NCBI GenBank assembly: GCA_017623675.1 | Contig: JAGAOO010000075.1 | Span: 47,633 to 111,632 of the forward strand | Direction: 5' to 3' | DNA: 64,000 bases | Source of the DNA: Lachnospiraceae bacterium | Lineage (GTDB): Bacteria > Bacillota > Clostridia > Lachnospirales > Lachnospiraceae | Shown here: positions 25,266 to 33,349 of the stretch, in pieces | How the letters are laid out: every line of letters starts with the position of its first letter | How positions within the stretch are numbered: the stretch's first letter is position 1 | Notes under the pieces: generated by a model | What the model saw: only the letters and a program-made list of their open reading frames with translations | The model's database searches: none | Told to the model about the DNA's origin: nothing | Made by a program: the position numbers and the translations under genes

Positions 25266-26891
25266 CTACTCTTCCGGTGCTTCCGTAGTAGTTTCTTCCG
25301 GAGCAGTAGTATCTTCTACATTTGCTTCAAACTCTGGAAGAACATATGCACATGTTACGGTATAATTGTATGCTGTTGAGCCTGTTGCATCATCACCCAC
25401 TTCAGAAATGCTTGAAATAAATGCATCCTGTATGCAATCAATCTCCCTCAATTCAATAACCAGTCTTGCAATAGAGTCATAATCTGTACTTTGCATCGTG
25501 ATGCTTACGCCTGTTGAAGAAGATGAAATATTCTTAACCGTAATATTAGTTGGCATATTCTCTTCCAAAGCATTCCAGAATTCCATCATATACTCATTGG
25601 AAATCTTGGTTGAATCATACAAGGTAAGCATATCATTATACACAGCTTCACTTTCCAGATATTCATCATAAATCTGTTGAATATCCTGAATTGCTGCGAT
25701 GTCTGCTTCCACTTTTGCTTTTTCCATCTTTGCAGCAGTCTTCTGAACAACCGCTATAATCATTGCACCACCGGATGCCAGAATTGCCACCACCAAAAGT
25801 GCCACAAAGATAGCCGTTGTACCCCGGCTAGCTTTCTTAGCCACCATTTCTTTCAGTACAAAGCCCATTGGAGCAAAAGCTGCACCAATCGAACCAATTA
25901 AATATACCGGATTACAAATCTGAGTATTAATTTTATCGTCAAATTTAACGTTATAAAGACTATCCATAACCTTGGTTGCCACATTTAACTGTATTTTAAA
26001 CAGTCCGTCGATACCACGAATCAATGCACCGTCACCAGTTAAGTATACATCATCAATCGGCTTATCCGGATTACGACTTGCATAATAATCCATAACACGT
26101 CCGATATTATTAATCAGATACCGGAACGCTCCTGTAATTGCATCATCATCAAAATCAACGGTGATCAAACGTTCACTTTGCAGCATACTTAATGCAGTTG
26201 GTGCATCTACTTCTTTCGATTCCATAACCTCTGCTACTACTGCGTTAATACCATATGGTACAGTTCTCTGTAACAAAAGGGTATCTCCTCTAACAATATT
26301 CAGTACGGTTGCTTCTGTGCCTATCTGAACTACCATAGTTGTTGCATTCTCACTGGTCTGTGTTTTGATTAACTGTAACATCGCATTACCAATATAATCA
26401 ATAGATTGTACAGTCAATCCTGCAACACTTGCAACATCATAATATGTACGTATCATTTGCTGTGGTACTGCAACTACCAGTACACGTTTGTTCTTAGAAC
26501 CGTCTTCTGCAATTACATTTTCCAGCACAGAATGTGAAATTACATAATCCTCTATATTAACAGGAAAATATTCTGTTGCATTCGCATTAATAATTCCAGG
26601 GATTTTATTGTCCGGTACTGAAGGAATCAATACCTCCCTGCTCACAATCTTTGTAGAAGATAATACAAAGATTGCATTCTTATTTGTCACTCCGTTTGCA
26701 TTTAACTGCTCCCGGATTGCCGCACCAATCAAATCCTTGTTCTTGATAAAACCATCTTCATAGGATTCCTCCGGTGTTTCAAAAATCATTGCATTGTGAA
26801 TAAATGTCTGTTTCTTTTGTGAAGCTGTTGCTTCAACAATGGTAATACTGTCATTATTAATGTCTATTGTTAAGACCTTATTATTTGCCAT
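25266..26891 (-). CDS. pilM: PilM-PilN fusion, type IV pilus assembly platform
   Basis: 541 residues. Residues 1-340 are a PilM actin-like ATPase fold: VLTIDINNDSITIVEA (phosphate 1), REVLIPSVP, the TMVVQIGTEATVLNIV phosphate 2 block, RTVPYGINAV and DDVYLTGDGALIRGIDGLF (adenosine motif). At 340-352 APMGFVLKEMVAKK replaces the cytoplasmic tail of PilN that normally binds PilM. A single membrane helix follows at about 359-381, then a coiled coil and a PilN-like ferredoxin-fold domain (NITVKNISSSSTGVSITMQS) ending in a Thr/Glu tail. In most bacteria these are two proteins that bind each other non-covalently. A GGGAGG site precedes the ATG. No separate pilN gene exists in the operon. Confidence 0.85.
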   Translation of the reverse strand: MANNKVLTIDINNDSITIVEATASQKKQTFIHNAMIFETPEESYEDGFIKNKDLIGAAIREQLNANGVTNKNAIFVLSSTKIVSREVLIPSVPDNKIPGIINANATEYFPVNIEDYVISHSVLENVIAEDGSKNKRVLVVAVPQQMIRTYYDVASVAGLTVQSIDYIGNAMLQLIKTQTSENATTMVVQIGTEATVLNIVRGDTLLLQRTVPYGINAVVAEVMESKEVDAPTALSMLQSERLITVDFDDDAITGAFRYLINNIGRVMDYYASRNPDKPIDDVYLTGDGALIRGIDGLFKIQLNVATKVMDSLYNVKFDDKINTQICNPVYLIGSIGAAFAPMGFVLKEMVAKKASRGTTAIFVALLVVAILASGGAMIIAVVQKTAAKMEKAKVEADIAAIQDIQQIYDEYLESEAVYNDMLTLYDSTKISNEYMMEFWNALEENMPTNITVKNISSSSTGVSITMQSTDYDSIARLVIELREIDCIQDAFISSISEVGDDATGSTAYNYTVTCAYVLPEFEANVEDTTAPEETTTEAPEE

Positions 26892-26931
26892 TTTCGTAGC
26901 CTCCCTCGCTAATTAGTGTATATATTCAGGG

Positions 26932-27732
26932 CTACAAGCCCATTATACCTAGGTACCAGCTCATAAGCTGTTCACCACATATCATGGCGATATAGATGCC
27001 CATCGCTAAGTATGGACCAAAGGCTAATTGATGATTGCCTTTGCCTATCTTCATGATAATCAGATGTATAATACTTCCGCAGATACACCCCATCATAAAT
27101 GCTACAATATTCAGTTTCCAGCCTAATAATAAGCCAGCCGCTGCCATGAGCTTAATGTCACCGCCACCTATCACATGGTCTCTGTGTAGGATTTTTGCTC
27201 CAATTACATCTACCAAGTATAGGAAAACACTGACTGAAAACAGACCTATCAACCGTTCTAACCAACACCCTGGTTCCAGAAGCAGCCGAATCAGTCCTAA
27301 TAAAATAATAAATATATTAAACTCTATCGGAATATACTGTGTATTCCAATCCACAATTCCTATGAATATCAATGTTGTTGTACATAGACAAAAAAGAATT
27401 GTTTCCATTGTCCATCCATAAACCCAAGATAGACTAACATATAAAACGCCATTTAAAATAGCAAGAGTTAGCATGTATGTCTTATTTATAGAGGTCACAT
27501 ACATGCATTGTTTTCTTACCATTATATAGGAAATGCATGTAAATTCTGTTACCCAGTTGGATTCTCCAATCGGTTTCATTGCCAAACAAGTATTCTTATA
27601 CTTACAAGACATACATGCTTCTTCATTCTCTAATTCGCATATGAACTTGATTAAAGTACCTGCATGTATGTAAATTATTCCTATTAGTAAGCCCGAAACC
27701 ATGAATACTAATCTTAGCAACCAATCATTCAT
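26932..27732 (-). CDS. pilD: Prepilin peptidase and N-methyltransferase (type IV leader peptidase)
   Basis: 266 residues, about eight membrane segments. The two catalytic aspartates of A24 proteases are Asp128 in GIVDWNTQYIP and Asp192 in IGGGDIKLMAAAG. It cleaves the prepilins of this operon after the conserved Gly. The N-terminal cytoplasmic loop normally has two CxxC zinc motifs; here there is only CMSCKYKNTC at 40-49, plus isolated Cys at 66 and 76, so the methylase/zinc module is altered. It lies between pilA and pilMN; a strong hairpin in the pilA-pilD gap may lower its expression relative to pilin. Confidence 0.88.
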   Translation of the reverse strand: MNDWLLRLVFMVSGLLIGIIYIHAGTLIKFICELENEEACMSCKYKNTCLAMKPIGESNWVTEFTCISYIMVRKQCMYVTSINKTYMLTLAILNGVLYVSLSWVYGWTMETILFCLCTTTLIFIGIVDWNTQYIPIEFNIFIILLGLIRLLLEPGCWLERLIGLFSVSVFLYLVDVIGAKILHRDHVIGGGDIKLMAAAGLLLGWKLNIVAFMMGCICGSIIHLIIMKIGKGNHQLAFGPYLAMGIYIAMICGEQLMSWYLGIMGL

Positions 27733-27755
27733 TACGCATCACCTATATACACATA

Positions 27756-27789
27756 TGTAACACAAGTCTGAAATCAGACTTGTGTTACA
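27756..27789 (-). promoter_or_regulatory. Perfect 15-bp hairpin between pilA and pilD
   Basis: TGTAACACAAGTCTG and CAGACTTGTGTTACA are separated by AAAT. There is no U run after it on the minus strand, so it is more likely an mRNA stabiliser, processing site or partial terminator than a full terminator. It would protect the 3' end of the pilA message. Confidence 0.75.
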
Positions 27790-27802
27790 TACTTTTGCTT
27801 AA

Positions 27803-28264
27803 TTATTCTGCTAAAGCACTACCAGGATTTGGTGATACAATATGTGCAGAATCTGAACCGCCATACCAAACAATAATTTGGTCTTTAGAACCAAATGACA
27901 TATAGAATGTGCCAGGAGCAGGCATAGCAGAACTTTGTAAATCTTTCTTAGACTTTCCTTTTACAGAGTCAACACCCATTACATCCCAGAACTCTTCAGC
28001 AAATGAATCGCCAGTAATATTAGATGGGGTAACTGGAACTAACGAACCTGTATACTTTGTAGAAGCATCATTTGCACTTTCAACTGCCATTGCTGCACTT
28101 ACTGCTCCTGCAATAGAAGTACCGGTCTGAATATCGGTTGACAATCTTGACTTGTTGATGTACTTGATCAAAGCTGGAGCTAAAGCAGCAGCTAAGATAG
28201 CCATGATAGCAATTACGATGATCAATTCAACCATTGAGAAACCTTTGTTACTTGTTTTTTTCAT
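27803..28264 (-). CDS. pilA: Major type IV pilin
   Basis: 153 residues with the classic class III signal: MKKTSNKG|FSMVELIIVIAIMAI, cleavage after Gly8, Phe +1, Glu +5. The helix continues through APALIKYINKSRLSTDIQ. The small globular head is Ser/Gly/Ala-rich and lacks a disulfide pair, as usual in Gram-positive pilins. The shortest pilin-like gene, with the best ribosome binding site (AAAGGAGAG) in the operon and a stabilising hairpin behind it, it is the best candidate for the main filament subunit. Flanked by pilC and pilD. Confidence 0.9.
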   Translation of the reverse strand: MKKTSNKGFSMVELIIVIAIMAILAAALAPALIKYINKSRLSTDIQTGTSIAGAVSAAMAVESANDASTKYTGSLVPVTPSNITGDSFAEEFWDVMGVDSVKGKSKKDLQSSAMPAPGTFYMSFGSKDQIIVWYGGSDSAHIVSPNPGSALAE

Positions 28265-28339
28265 AATAATCTCTCCTTTATTATAATAATATTTATTAAT
28301 ATCCGCTGACGGTTTCGGGTTCAGCAGAGATTAACCCCA

Positions 28340-29554
28340 TTAAACATTGTCGATACCTTCATACATAGAAAGAATCGGACCATAAACACCGGCAACAATA
28401 ATACCTACAATACCCGCCATAACTACCATTGTCAACGGTTCCATAGCTGTGGTTACCTGCTCTGTCGTCATGTCTACCTGTTCTTCGTAATAATCGGCAA
28501 CCTTATCCATCATATCTTCAATATTACCGGTTTCCTCACCAATCTTAATCATCTGAGGTAACATATTTGGATAAATTCCACAATCACGAATCGGTTTTGA
28601 AAGAGGAACACCCTTCATTACCTGATCCTTTGCGTTCATTAACGCTTCCCTAAACCATATATTTGTCATCATGTTAGCAACTGCTTCTACACCATCCACC
28701 AATGATATACCGGATGCCATCAATGTACTTAAAGTACGCGAGGTATTTGCCGCCGCCTGCATAACTGTTAATTTACCAAAAATCGGCACTTTAATAGTGA
28801 TCTTTCCAATCACATGTTTTCCCATGTCTGTTGCTGCAAAAGCTTTATATGCAACCACAACCACAACAACAATAGCCAATACTATGTACCAACGATACCG
28901 GAACAAATCCGATAACCACAGTAACAATTTCGTTGCTGCCGGCAATTCCATACCCATGTCTGCAAACATGTCCGAGAACTGCGGAATAACTGCAACTACC
29001 ATTACAATTACTACGATTACAGCAACAATCAATACAATAATCGGATAAGTCAATGCCCCTTTAATCTTACCCTGTAACTTCGATTGTTTTTCAAACTGAA
29101 TTGCAAGTCGTTCAAAGCAGACTTCCAAATTACCAGACATTTCACCAGCTTCAATCATACTAATCATAATCGGCGGAATCACCTTAGAATGCTGACGAAA
29201 TCCATCTGCCAAAGTACCACCCTTTTCAACATATGCTTTCGTTTCCCGCAAAACCCGTTGCATAGTCTTATTTTCCATCTGATCACTCATCATATCCAAT
29301 GCAGATATGATAGTAACACCAGCATTCAAGATACTGGCAAACTGCTTACAAAATACGCTCAAGTCTCTTGGCTTAATTTTCTTATTAATTGTAATATTAA
29401 TATCTTTGTCCATCATTCCCGCTTCATCACAAGAAACCACGGTAAAACCATCAGCCTTCAACTTACTAACAGCTTGTTCCTGATTTTGCGCCTCAATCTC
29501 ACCTTTTTTGTTCTTACCGCTTGCGTCTACGACCTTATACTTATATACTGCCAT
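28340..29554 (-). CDS. pilC: Type IV pilus polytopic platform protein PilC (GspF family)
   Basis: 404 residues. The N-terminal MAVYKYKVVDASGKNKKGEIEA is the usual PilC/GspF opening. Two GspF domains follow, marked by FCKQFASILNAGVTIISALD and ALMASGI-type repeats (TLMASGISLVDGVEAV), with membrane helices near 172-194, 220-240 and 376-396. PilC is the inner-membrane rotor that PilB and PilT act on. GGAGG lies 7 nt before the ATG. A consensus promoter stands 85 nt upstream, so this gene and all downstream pilus genes can be expressed independently of pilB-pilT. Confidence 0.93.
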   Translation of the reverse strand: MAVYKYKVVDASGKNKKGEIEAQNQEQAVSKLKADGFTVVSCDEAGMMDKDINITINKKIKPRDLSVFCKQFASILNAGVTIISALDMMSDQMENKTMQRVLRETKAYVEKGGTLADGFRQHSKVIPPIMISMIEAGEMSGNLEVCFERLAIQFEKQSKLQGKIKGALTYPIIVLIVAVIVVIVMVVAVIPQFSDMFADMGMELPAATKLLLWLSDLFRYRWYIVLAIVVVVVVAYKAFAATDMGKHVIGKITIKVPIFGKLTVMQAAANTSRTLSTLMASGISLVDGVEAVANMMTNIWFREALMNAKDQVMKGVPLSKPIRDCGIYPNMLPQMIKIGEETGNIEDMMDKVADYYEEQVDMTTEQVTTAMEPLTMVVMAGIVGIIVAGVYGPILSMYEGIDNV

Positions 29555-29639
29555 CGTCTTTCCTCCGCACTCTTATTTTCGTTAACACTTTTCTCCCCAT
29601 ATTCAAATATGAACAAAGTATTAACATATACTACTTTGA

Positions 29640-29668
29640 ATGATACCGTATATCTCAGCACATTTCAA
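29640..29668 (-). promoter_or_regulatory. Internal promoter of the pilus operon, upstream of pilC
   Basis: TTGAAA and TATCAT with a 17-nt spacer on the minus strand, in the 164-nt pilT-pilC gap. A small hairpin (TTGTGC/GCACAA) near 29703-29719 follows pilT and may attenuate read-through. Confidence 0.55.
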
Positions 29669-29718
29669 TAATATTTTACATTTCCTTTACATTTTTGTGC
29701 ATATTGCACAATCAATTA

Positions 29719-30774
29719 TTATCCCAGCTTCTTTCTCAATGCATCTACTTCCTGTGCATAAGTCAAAGCCATCTCTCTCGTAATTACACCCCCCTGATAC
29801 AAATCATACAATGCATCATCCATGGTGATCATTCCCTGTGCCTTACTAGTCTGTACCGTCGCTTGAATCTGATGGGTCTTTGCATCACGAATCAGACTTC
29901 GAATTGCCGGATTTGCAATCATTACCTCGAATGCTGCCACTCGGCCTTTACCATCTGCAGTCGGCAACAACTGTTGGGAAATTACACCAACCAATACCAT
30001 AGATAACTGGGTTCGTATCTGTTGTTGCTGATGTGGTGGGAATACGTCTATAATACGGTCAATGGTACTTGCTGCTCCAATGGTATGCAGAGTTGAAAAT
30101 ACTAAGTGACCGGTTTCTGCTGCAGTTACTGCGATAGAAATTGTCTCATAGTCACGCATTTCTCCTACCAGAATGATATCCGGGTCTTCACGAAGTGCTG
30201 CACGCAATGCATTATTATAGCTTAACGTATCCATACCAACCTCTCGCTGGTTTACAATGGATTTCTTATGTTTATGTACATACTCGATTGGGTCTTCCAA
30301 TGTAATAATGTGGTCGGTACGATTCTCATTCGCCTTATTAATAATGGAAGCAAGAGTTGTTGACTTACCGGAACCGGTTGGTCCGGTTACCAAAACCAAA
30401 CCTCTTCTACGCTTATACAATTCAACAACAGAGCTTGGAATTCCCAACTGATCCGGTCTTGGAATCTCTGTATCAACCCGACGGAATGCAGCAGCCATAT
30501 TGCCACGATCCATAAACACATTCACACGGAAACGGCCACATAACTGATGAGCGTAAGAGAAGTCCACTTCTCCTCGTTCTCTCAATACCTTCTTCTGCTT
30601 GTCATTCATGACACTACCCAACAGTTCTGCAACATCTGCCGGCATCATCGGATCCATCTCCAAGCCTACCAGTTTACCGTTAATTCGAAGTTTCGGTGGA
30701 ATACCTGCCCCAAAGTGAATATCTGATGCTTTATTTTCTACTGCAAAAGCCAGCAGTTCATTCATATCTAACAT
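29719..30774 (-). CDS. pilT: Pilus retraction ATPase PilT
   Basis: 351 residues. Walker A at 131-139 (GPTGSGKST), the Asp box LALEDPIEY-equivalent (ITLEDPIEYVHKH), Walker B DPDIILVGEMRD and the His box AAETGHLVFSTLHT are all present. The C-terminal AIRSLIRDAKTHQI matches the AIRNLIRE motif specific to PilT and required for retraction. PilT drives filament disassembly, giving twitching, DNA uptake or adhesion under tension. Its presence distinguishes this locus from non-retractile competence pseudopili. AAGGAG precedes the ATG, 14 nt after pilB. Confidence 0.95.
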   Translation of the reverse strand: MLDMNELLAFAVENKASDIHFGAGIPPKLRINGKLVGLEMDPMMPADVAELLGSVMNDKQKKVLRERGEVDFSYAHQLCGRFRVNVFMDRGNMAAAFRRVDTEIPRPDQLGIPSSVVELYKRRRGLVLVTGPTGSGKSTTLASIINKANENRTDHIITLEDPIEYVHKHKKSIVNQREVGMDTLSYNNALRAALREDPDIILVGEMRDYETISIAVTAAETGHLVFSTLHTIGAASTIDRIIDVFPPHQQQQIRTQLSMVLVGVISQQLLPTADGKGRVAAFEVMIANPAIRSLIRDAKTHQIQATVQTSKAQGMITMDDALYDLYQGGVITREMALTYAQEVDALRKKLG

Positions 30775-30788
30775 ATTCGTTTCTCTCC

Positions 30789-32504
30789 TTAATATTCATC
30801 TCCAGCTTCATAAACGATCTTTTTCATTTCGCTTAATGAAGTAATTCCTTCTTTTACCAACCGAGCTGCTGCAAGTTTCAAGGTTAACATGCCTTCTGAC
30901 AATGCCTGTTTTTCAATCTTATCAGCAGTAGCACCGCTTGCAATAACCACTTGCAAATCGCGGGATACCGGCATAATCTCATACACACCAATTCGGCCTA
31001 CGAATCCGGTATCATTACACAGTGGACATCCCACAGGCTCATAAATACCAAATTCTTCATTCTCTGGTATACCCAGCAACTTCTTTTCCGTATCCTCTGC
31101 ATAGCGTCCCTGCTTACACTTACACAGCCGGCGTACCAGACGCTGTGCAATAACACCTACCAAAGCATCACCTACAACATAAGGTTCAATACCCATATCA
31201 ATCAAACGGGTTACTGTACTTGCTGCACTATTTGTATGCAGGGTAGAAACTACCAAGTGACCGGTAATCGCCGCCTGCACCGCAATCTTTGCTGTCTCTC
31301 CGTCTCGAATCTCACCTATCATAATAATATCCGGGTCCTGACGCAGGATAGAACGAAGTGCGGCAGCAAAGGTCATCTCTGCCTTAACATTTACCTGTAC
31401 CTGATTAATACCGTCAATATTTGCCTCCACAGGGTCTTCAACCGTGATAATGTTAACATCCTCTGTATTCAATTCACTGAGAGATGTATAAAGTGTTGTT
31501 GACTTACCGGAACCGGTTGGTCCGGTTACCAGAATAATTCCATGCGGATTACTCAAAATACCGTCAAATGCTTTCATCTCCTGTGGTCCCAAACCTAATG
31601 CACTCTTTGGCTTTGTCAAACCATCTTTAGAAGTAAGACGCATTACGACCTTTTCTCCATATACAGTCGGAAGACAGGAAACACGGATATCAAATTCCTT
31701 TCTGTCAACAAAGATGGAAATACGACCATCCTGTGGCTTTCTCTTTTCAGATATGTCCATACCACCGATAATCTTGATACGTGCTACAATTGCCGACATC
31801 AGCGAATAATCATATGTCATAACTTTTTTTAATGCACCATCAATACGATAACGGACACGCACACTGGTTTCCAATGGTTCAATATGTATATCGGATGCTC
31901 TCTGTCGAACACCACCTTCCAAAATCTGTTTTACCAGCAATACAATTGGAGAATTGTCAATTTCCTCATTAACCTGTTCTTCTTCTGCCTGTGACAATCC
32001 CTCCTGCTCTCGTTCCCGGCGGTACTGTTCTGCCACTTCCATTGCCTGCTGATTACCATAATACTTGCCGATTGCTTCCGTAATCTCATCATCACTGGTT
32101 AACATCGGTTCAATCTGCATGTTGGTAAGAATAGCCAAGTCGTCAATCGCAATAATATCCATCGGATCTGACATGGCAACCTTCAATACATTCGGATTAT
32201 ATTCATCCACTTCAACCGGAATTGCCCGGTAACGCATAACTTCCTTTTCAGGAATCATACGAAGTACATCTTCCGTCAGCTTACAGGAACGTAATTCAAT
32301 GTAGTCAATTCCTAACTGCTGGGAAATCGTCAAATTCAAAAGTTCCTGACTGACAAGGCCCATTTCCACCATAGCCTGTCCAAGTTTAAGACCTTTTTCC
32401 TTCTGATACGCAATCGCTTCCTGCAGTTCTTCCTCTGTAATAGCCCCTGCTGCAACAAGCAAATCACCCAATCTGATTTTCTTTCTTCCTGCCGAAATAC
32501 GCAT
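30789..32504 (-). CDS. pilB: Pilus extension ATPase PilB
   Basis: 571 residues from the ATG at 32504, which has AGAGGTAGG at proper spacing; an ATG six codons earlier does not. The N-terminal RLGDLLVAAGAITEEELQEA and LGQAMVEMGL are MshEN repeats that can bind cyclic di-GMP or ATP. Walker A GPTGSGKSTTLYT is near 327-339, then EDPVE, Walker B DPDIIMIGEIRD and His box TGHLVVSTLHT. A zinc site is formed by CKCKQ and CPLCND in the C-terminal part, as in GspE/PilB. First gene of the pilus operon. I could not identify a convincing promoter in the 200-nt AT-rich gap shared with sigK. Confidence 0.95.
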   Translation of the reverse strand: MRISAGRKKIRLGDLLVAAGAITEEELQEAIAYQKEKGLKLGQAMVEMGLVSQELLNLTISQQLGIDYIELRSCKLTEDVLRMIPEKEVMRYRAIPVEVDEYNPNVLKVAMSDPMDIIAIDDLAILTNMQIEPMLTSDDEITEAIGKYYGNQQAMEVAEQYRREREQEGLSQAEEEQVNEEIDNSPIVLLVKQILEGGVRQRASDIHIEPLETSVRVRYRIDGALKKVMTYDYSLMSAIVARIKIIGGMDISEKRKPQDGRISIFVDRKEFDIRVSCLPTVYGEKVVMRLTSKDGLTKPKSALGLGPQEMKAFDGILSNPHGIILVTGPTGSGKSTTLYTSLSELNTEDVNIITVEDPVEANIDGINQVQVNVKAEMTFAAALRSILRQDPDIIMIGEIRDGETAKIAVQAAITGHLVVSTLHTNSAASTVTRLIDMGIEPYVVGDALVGVIAQRLVRRLCKCKQGRYAEDTEKKLLGIPENEEFGIYEPVGCPLCNDTGFVGRIGVYEIMPVSRDLQVVIASGATADKIEKQALSEGMLTLKLAAARLVKEGITSLSEMKKIVYEAGDEY

Positions 32505-32664
32505 ACTGTACCTACCTCTCATTCACCATTATTAGGATAATTTTAACATATACAATTTAGAATTACTACTGTTTATTTTCGTCATTTTCAACAATTATCC
32601 TTGTTTATTATTGTATATTATTCTTATTTTTCTTACTATTTCGTCCCTTTTTTCCTTGGAAAAG

Positions 32665-32693
32665 CACTTTTCCTTTATGCAAAACATAAAATA
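32665..32693 (+). promoter_or_regulatory. Mother-cell (sigma-K/E type) promoter of sigK
   Basis: CATAAAATA at 32685-32693 matches the -10 CATANNNTA shared by sigma-E and sigma-K. AC at 32666-32667, 17 nt before it, fits the short sigma-K -35. It is 30 nt from the TTG start, suggesting autoregulation. Confidence 0.5.
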
Positions 32694-32722
32694 CTATAAC
32701 ATTACTCCTTCCGAGGTGTGTC

Positions 32723-33349
32723 TTGCAAACCTTTCAAAAACCACTGACTGCGGAAGAAGAGTTATTCTATCTAAACCAAAGCCGACAAGGAGATTTAACT
32801 GCCCGCAACCTGCTTGTGGAACACAATCTCCGTCTGGTAGCCCATATAGTAAAGAAATACAACACCCATGAAAGGGATATGGAAGACTTGATTTCCACCG
32901 GAACCATAGGTTTGATTAAAGCAATTAATACTTATGACATATCAAAAGGGAATAAACTTGGAACCTATGCTTCCCGTTGCATTGAAAACGAGTTATTAAT
33001 GCTGTTACGTCAGGAACGAAAATCCTCCAAAGAAATATCTCTGTACGAGCCCATCGGCTCAGACAAAGAAGGAAACGAAATTCATCTGATGGATATTATG
33101 GAATGTACCAGTGACGATGCATTGGAACAAATGATTACAGAATATCATATGCAGACCGTTTATATTTTATTAGACACTGTATTAACTCCCAGGGAACAGG
33201 AAATCATAACTCTTCGTTACGGGCTCCACAATCAGATTCCCATGACGCAACGGGATGTTGCCGAACAAATGAATATATCCCGTTCCTATGTCAGCCGGAT
33301 TGAAAAGCGAGCCTTAGAAAAACTGCGACACCATTTGGAGGAAGGTTAA
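32723..33349 (+). CDS. sigK: RNA polymerase sporulation sigma factor SigK
   Basis: 208 residues with all sigma-70 regions: ARNLLVEHNLRLVAHIVKKY (1.2/2.1), DLISTGTIGLIKAINTYD (2.2/2.3), GTYASRCIENELLM (2.4), SLYEPIGSDKEGNEIHLMDI (sigma-K/E signature) and TQRDVAEQMNISRSYVSRIE (4.2). The best match in wording is sigma-K, which directs late mother-cell transcription. The TTG at 32723 is the start: GAGGTG is 6 nt before it and an in-frame stop lies 11 codons upstream. So the 20-residue inhibitory pro-sequence of Bacillus sigma-K cannot be encoded, as in Clostridioides difficile. The gene is not split by a skin element. It overlaps the convergent U32 gene by 4 nt. Confidence 0.88.
   Translation: MQTFQKPLTAEEELFYLNQSRQGDLTARNLLVEHNLRLVAHIVKKYNTHERDMEDLISTGTIGLIKAINTYDISKGNKLGTYASRCIENELLMLLRQERKSSKEISLYEPIGSDKEGNEIHLMDIMECTSDDALEQMITEYHMQTVYILLDTVLTPREQEIITLRYGLHNQIPMTQRDVAEQMNISRSYVSRIEKRALEKLRHHLEEG

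Noticed and set aside
32521-32640. Promoter for pilB
   Set aside because: Several weak matches occur (for example TTGAAA-N17-TAGTAA) but the AT-rich sequence makes them indistinguishable from chance.
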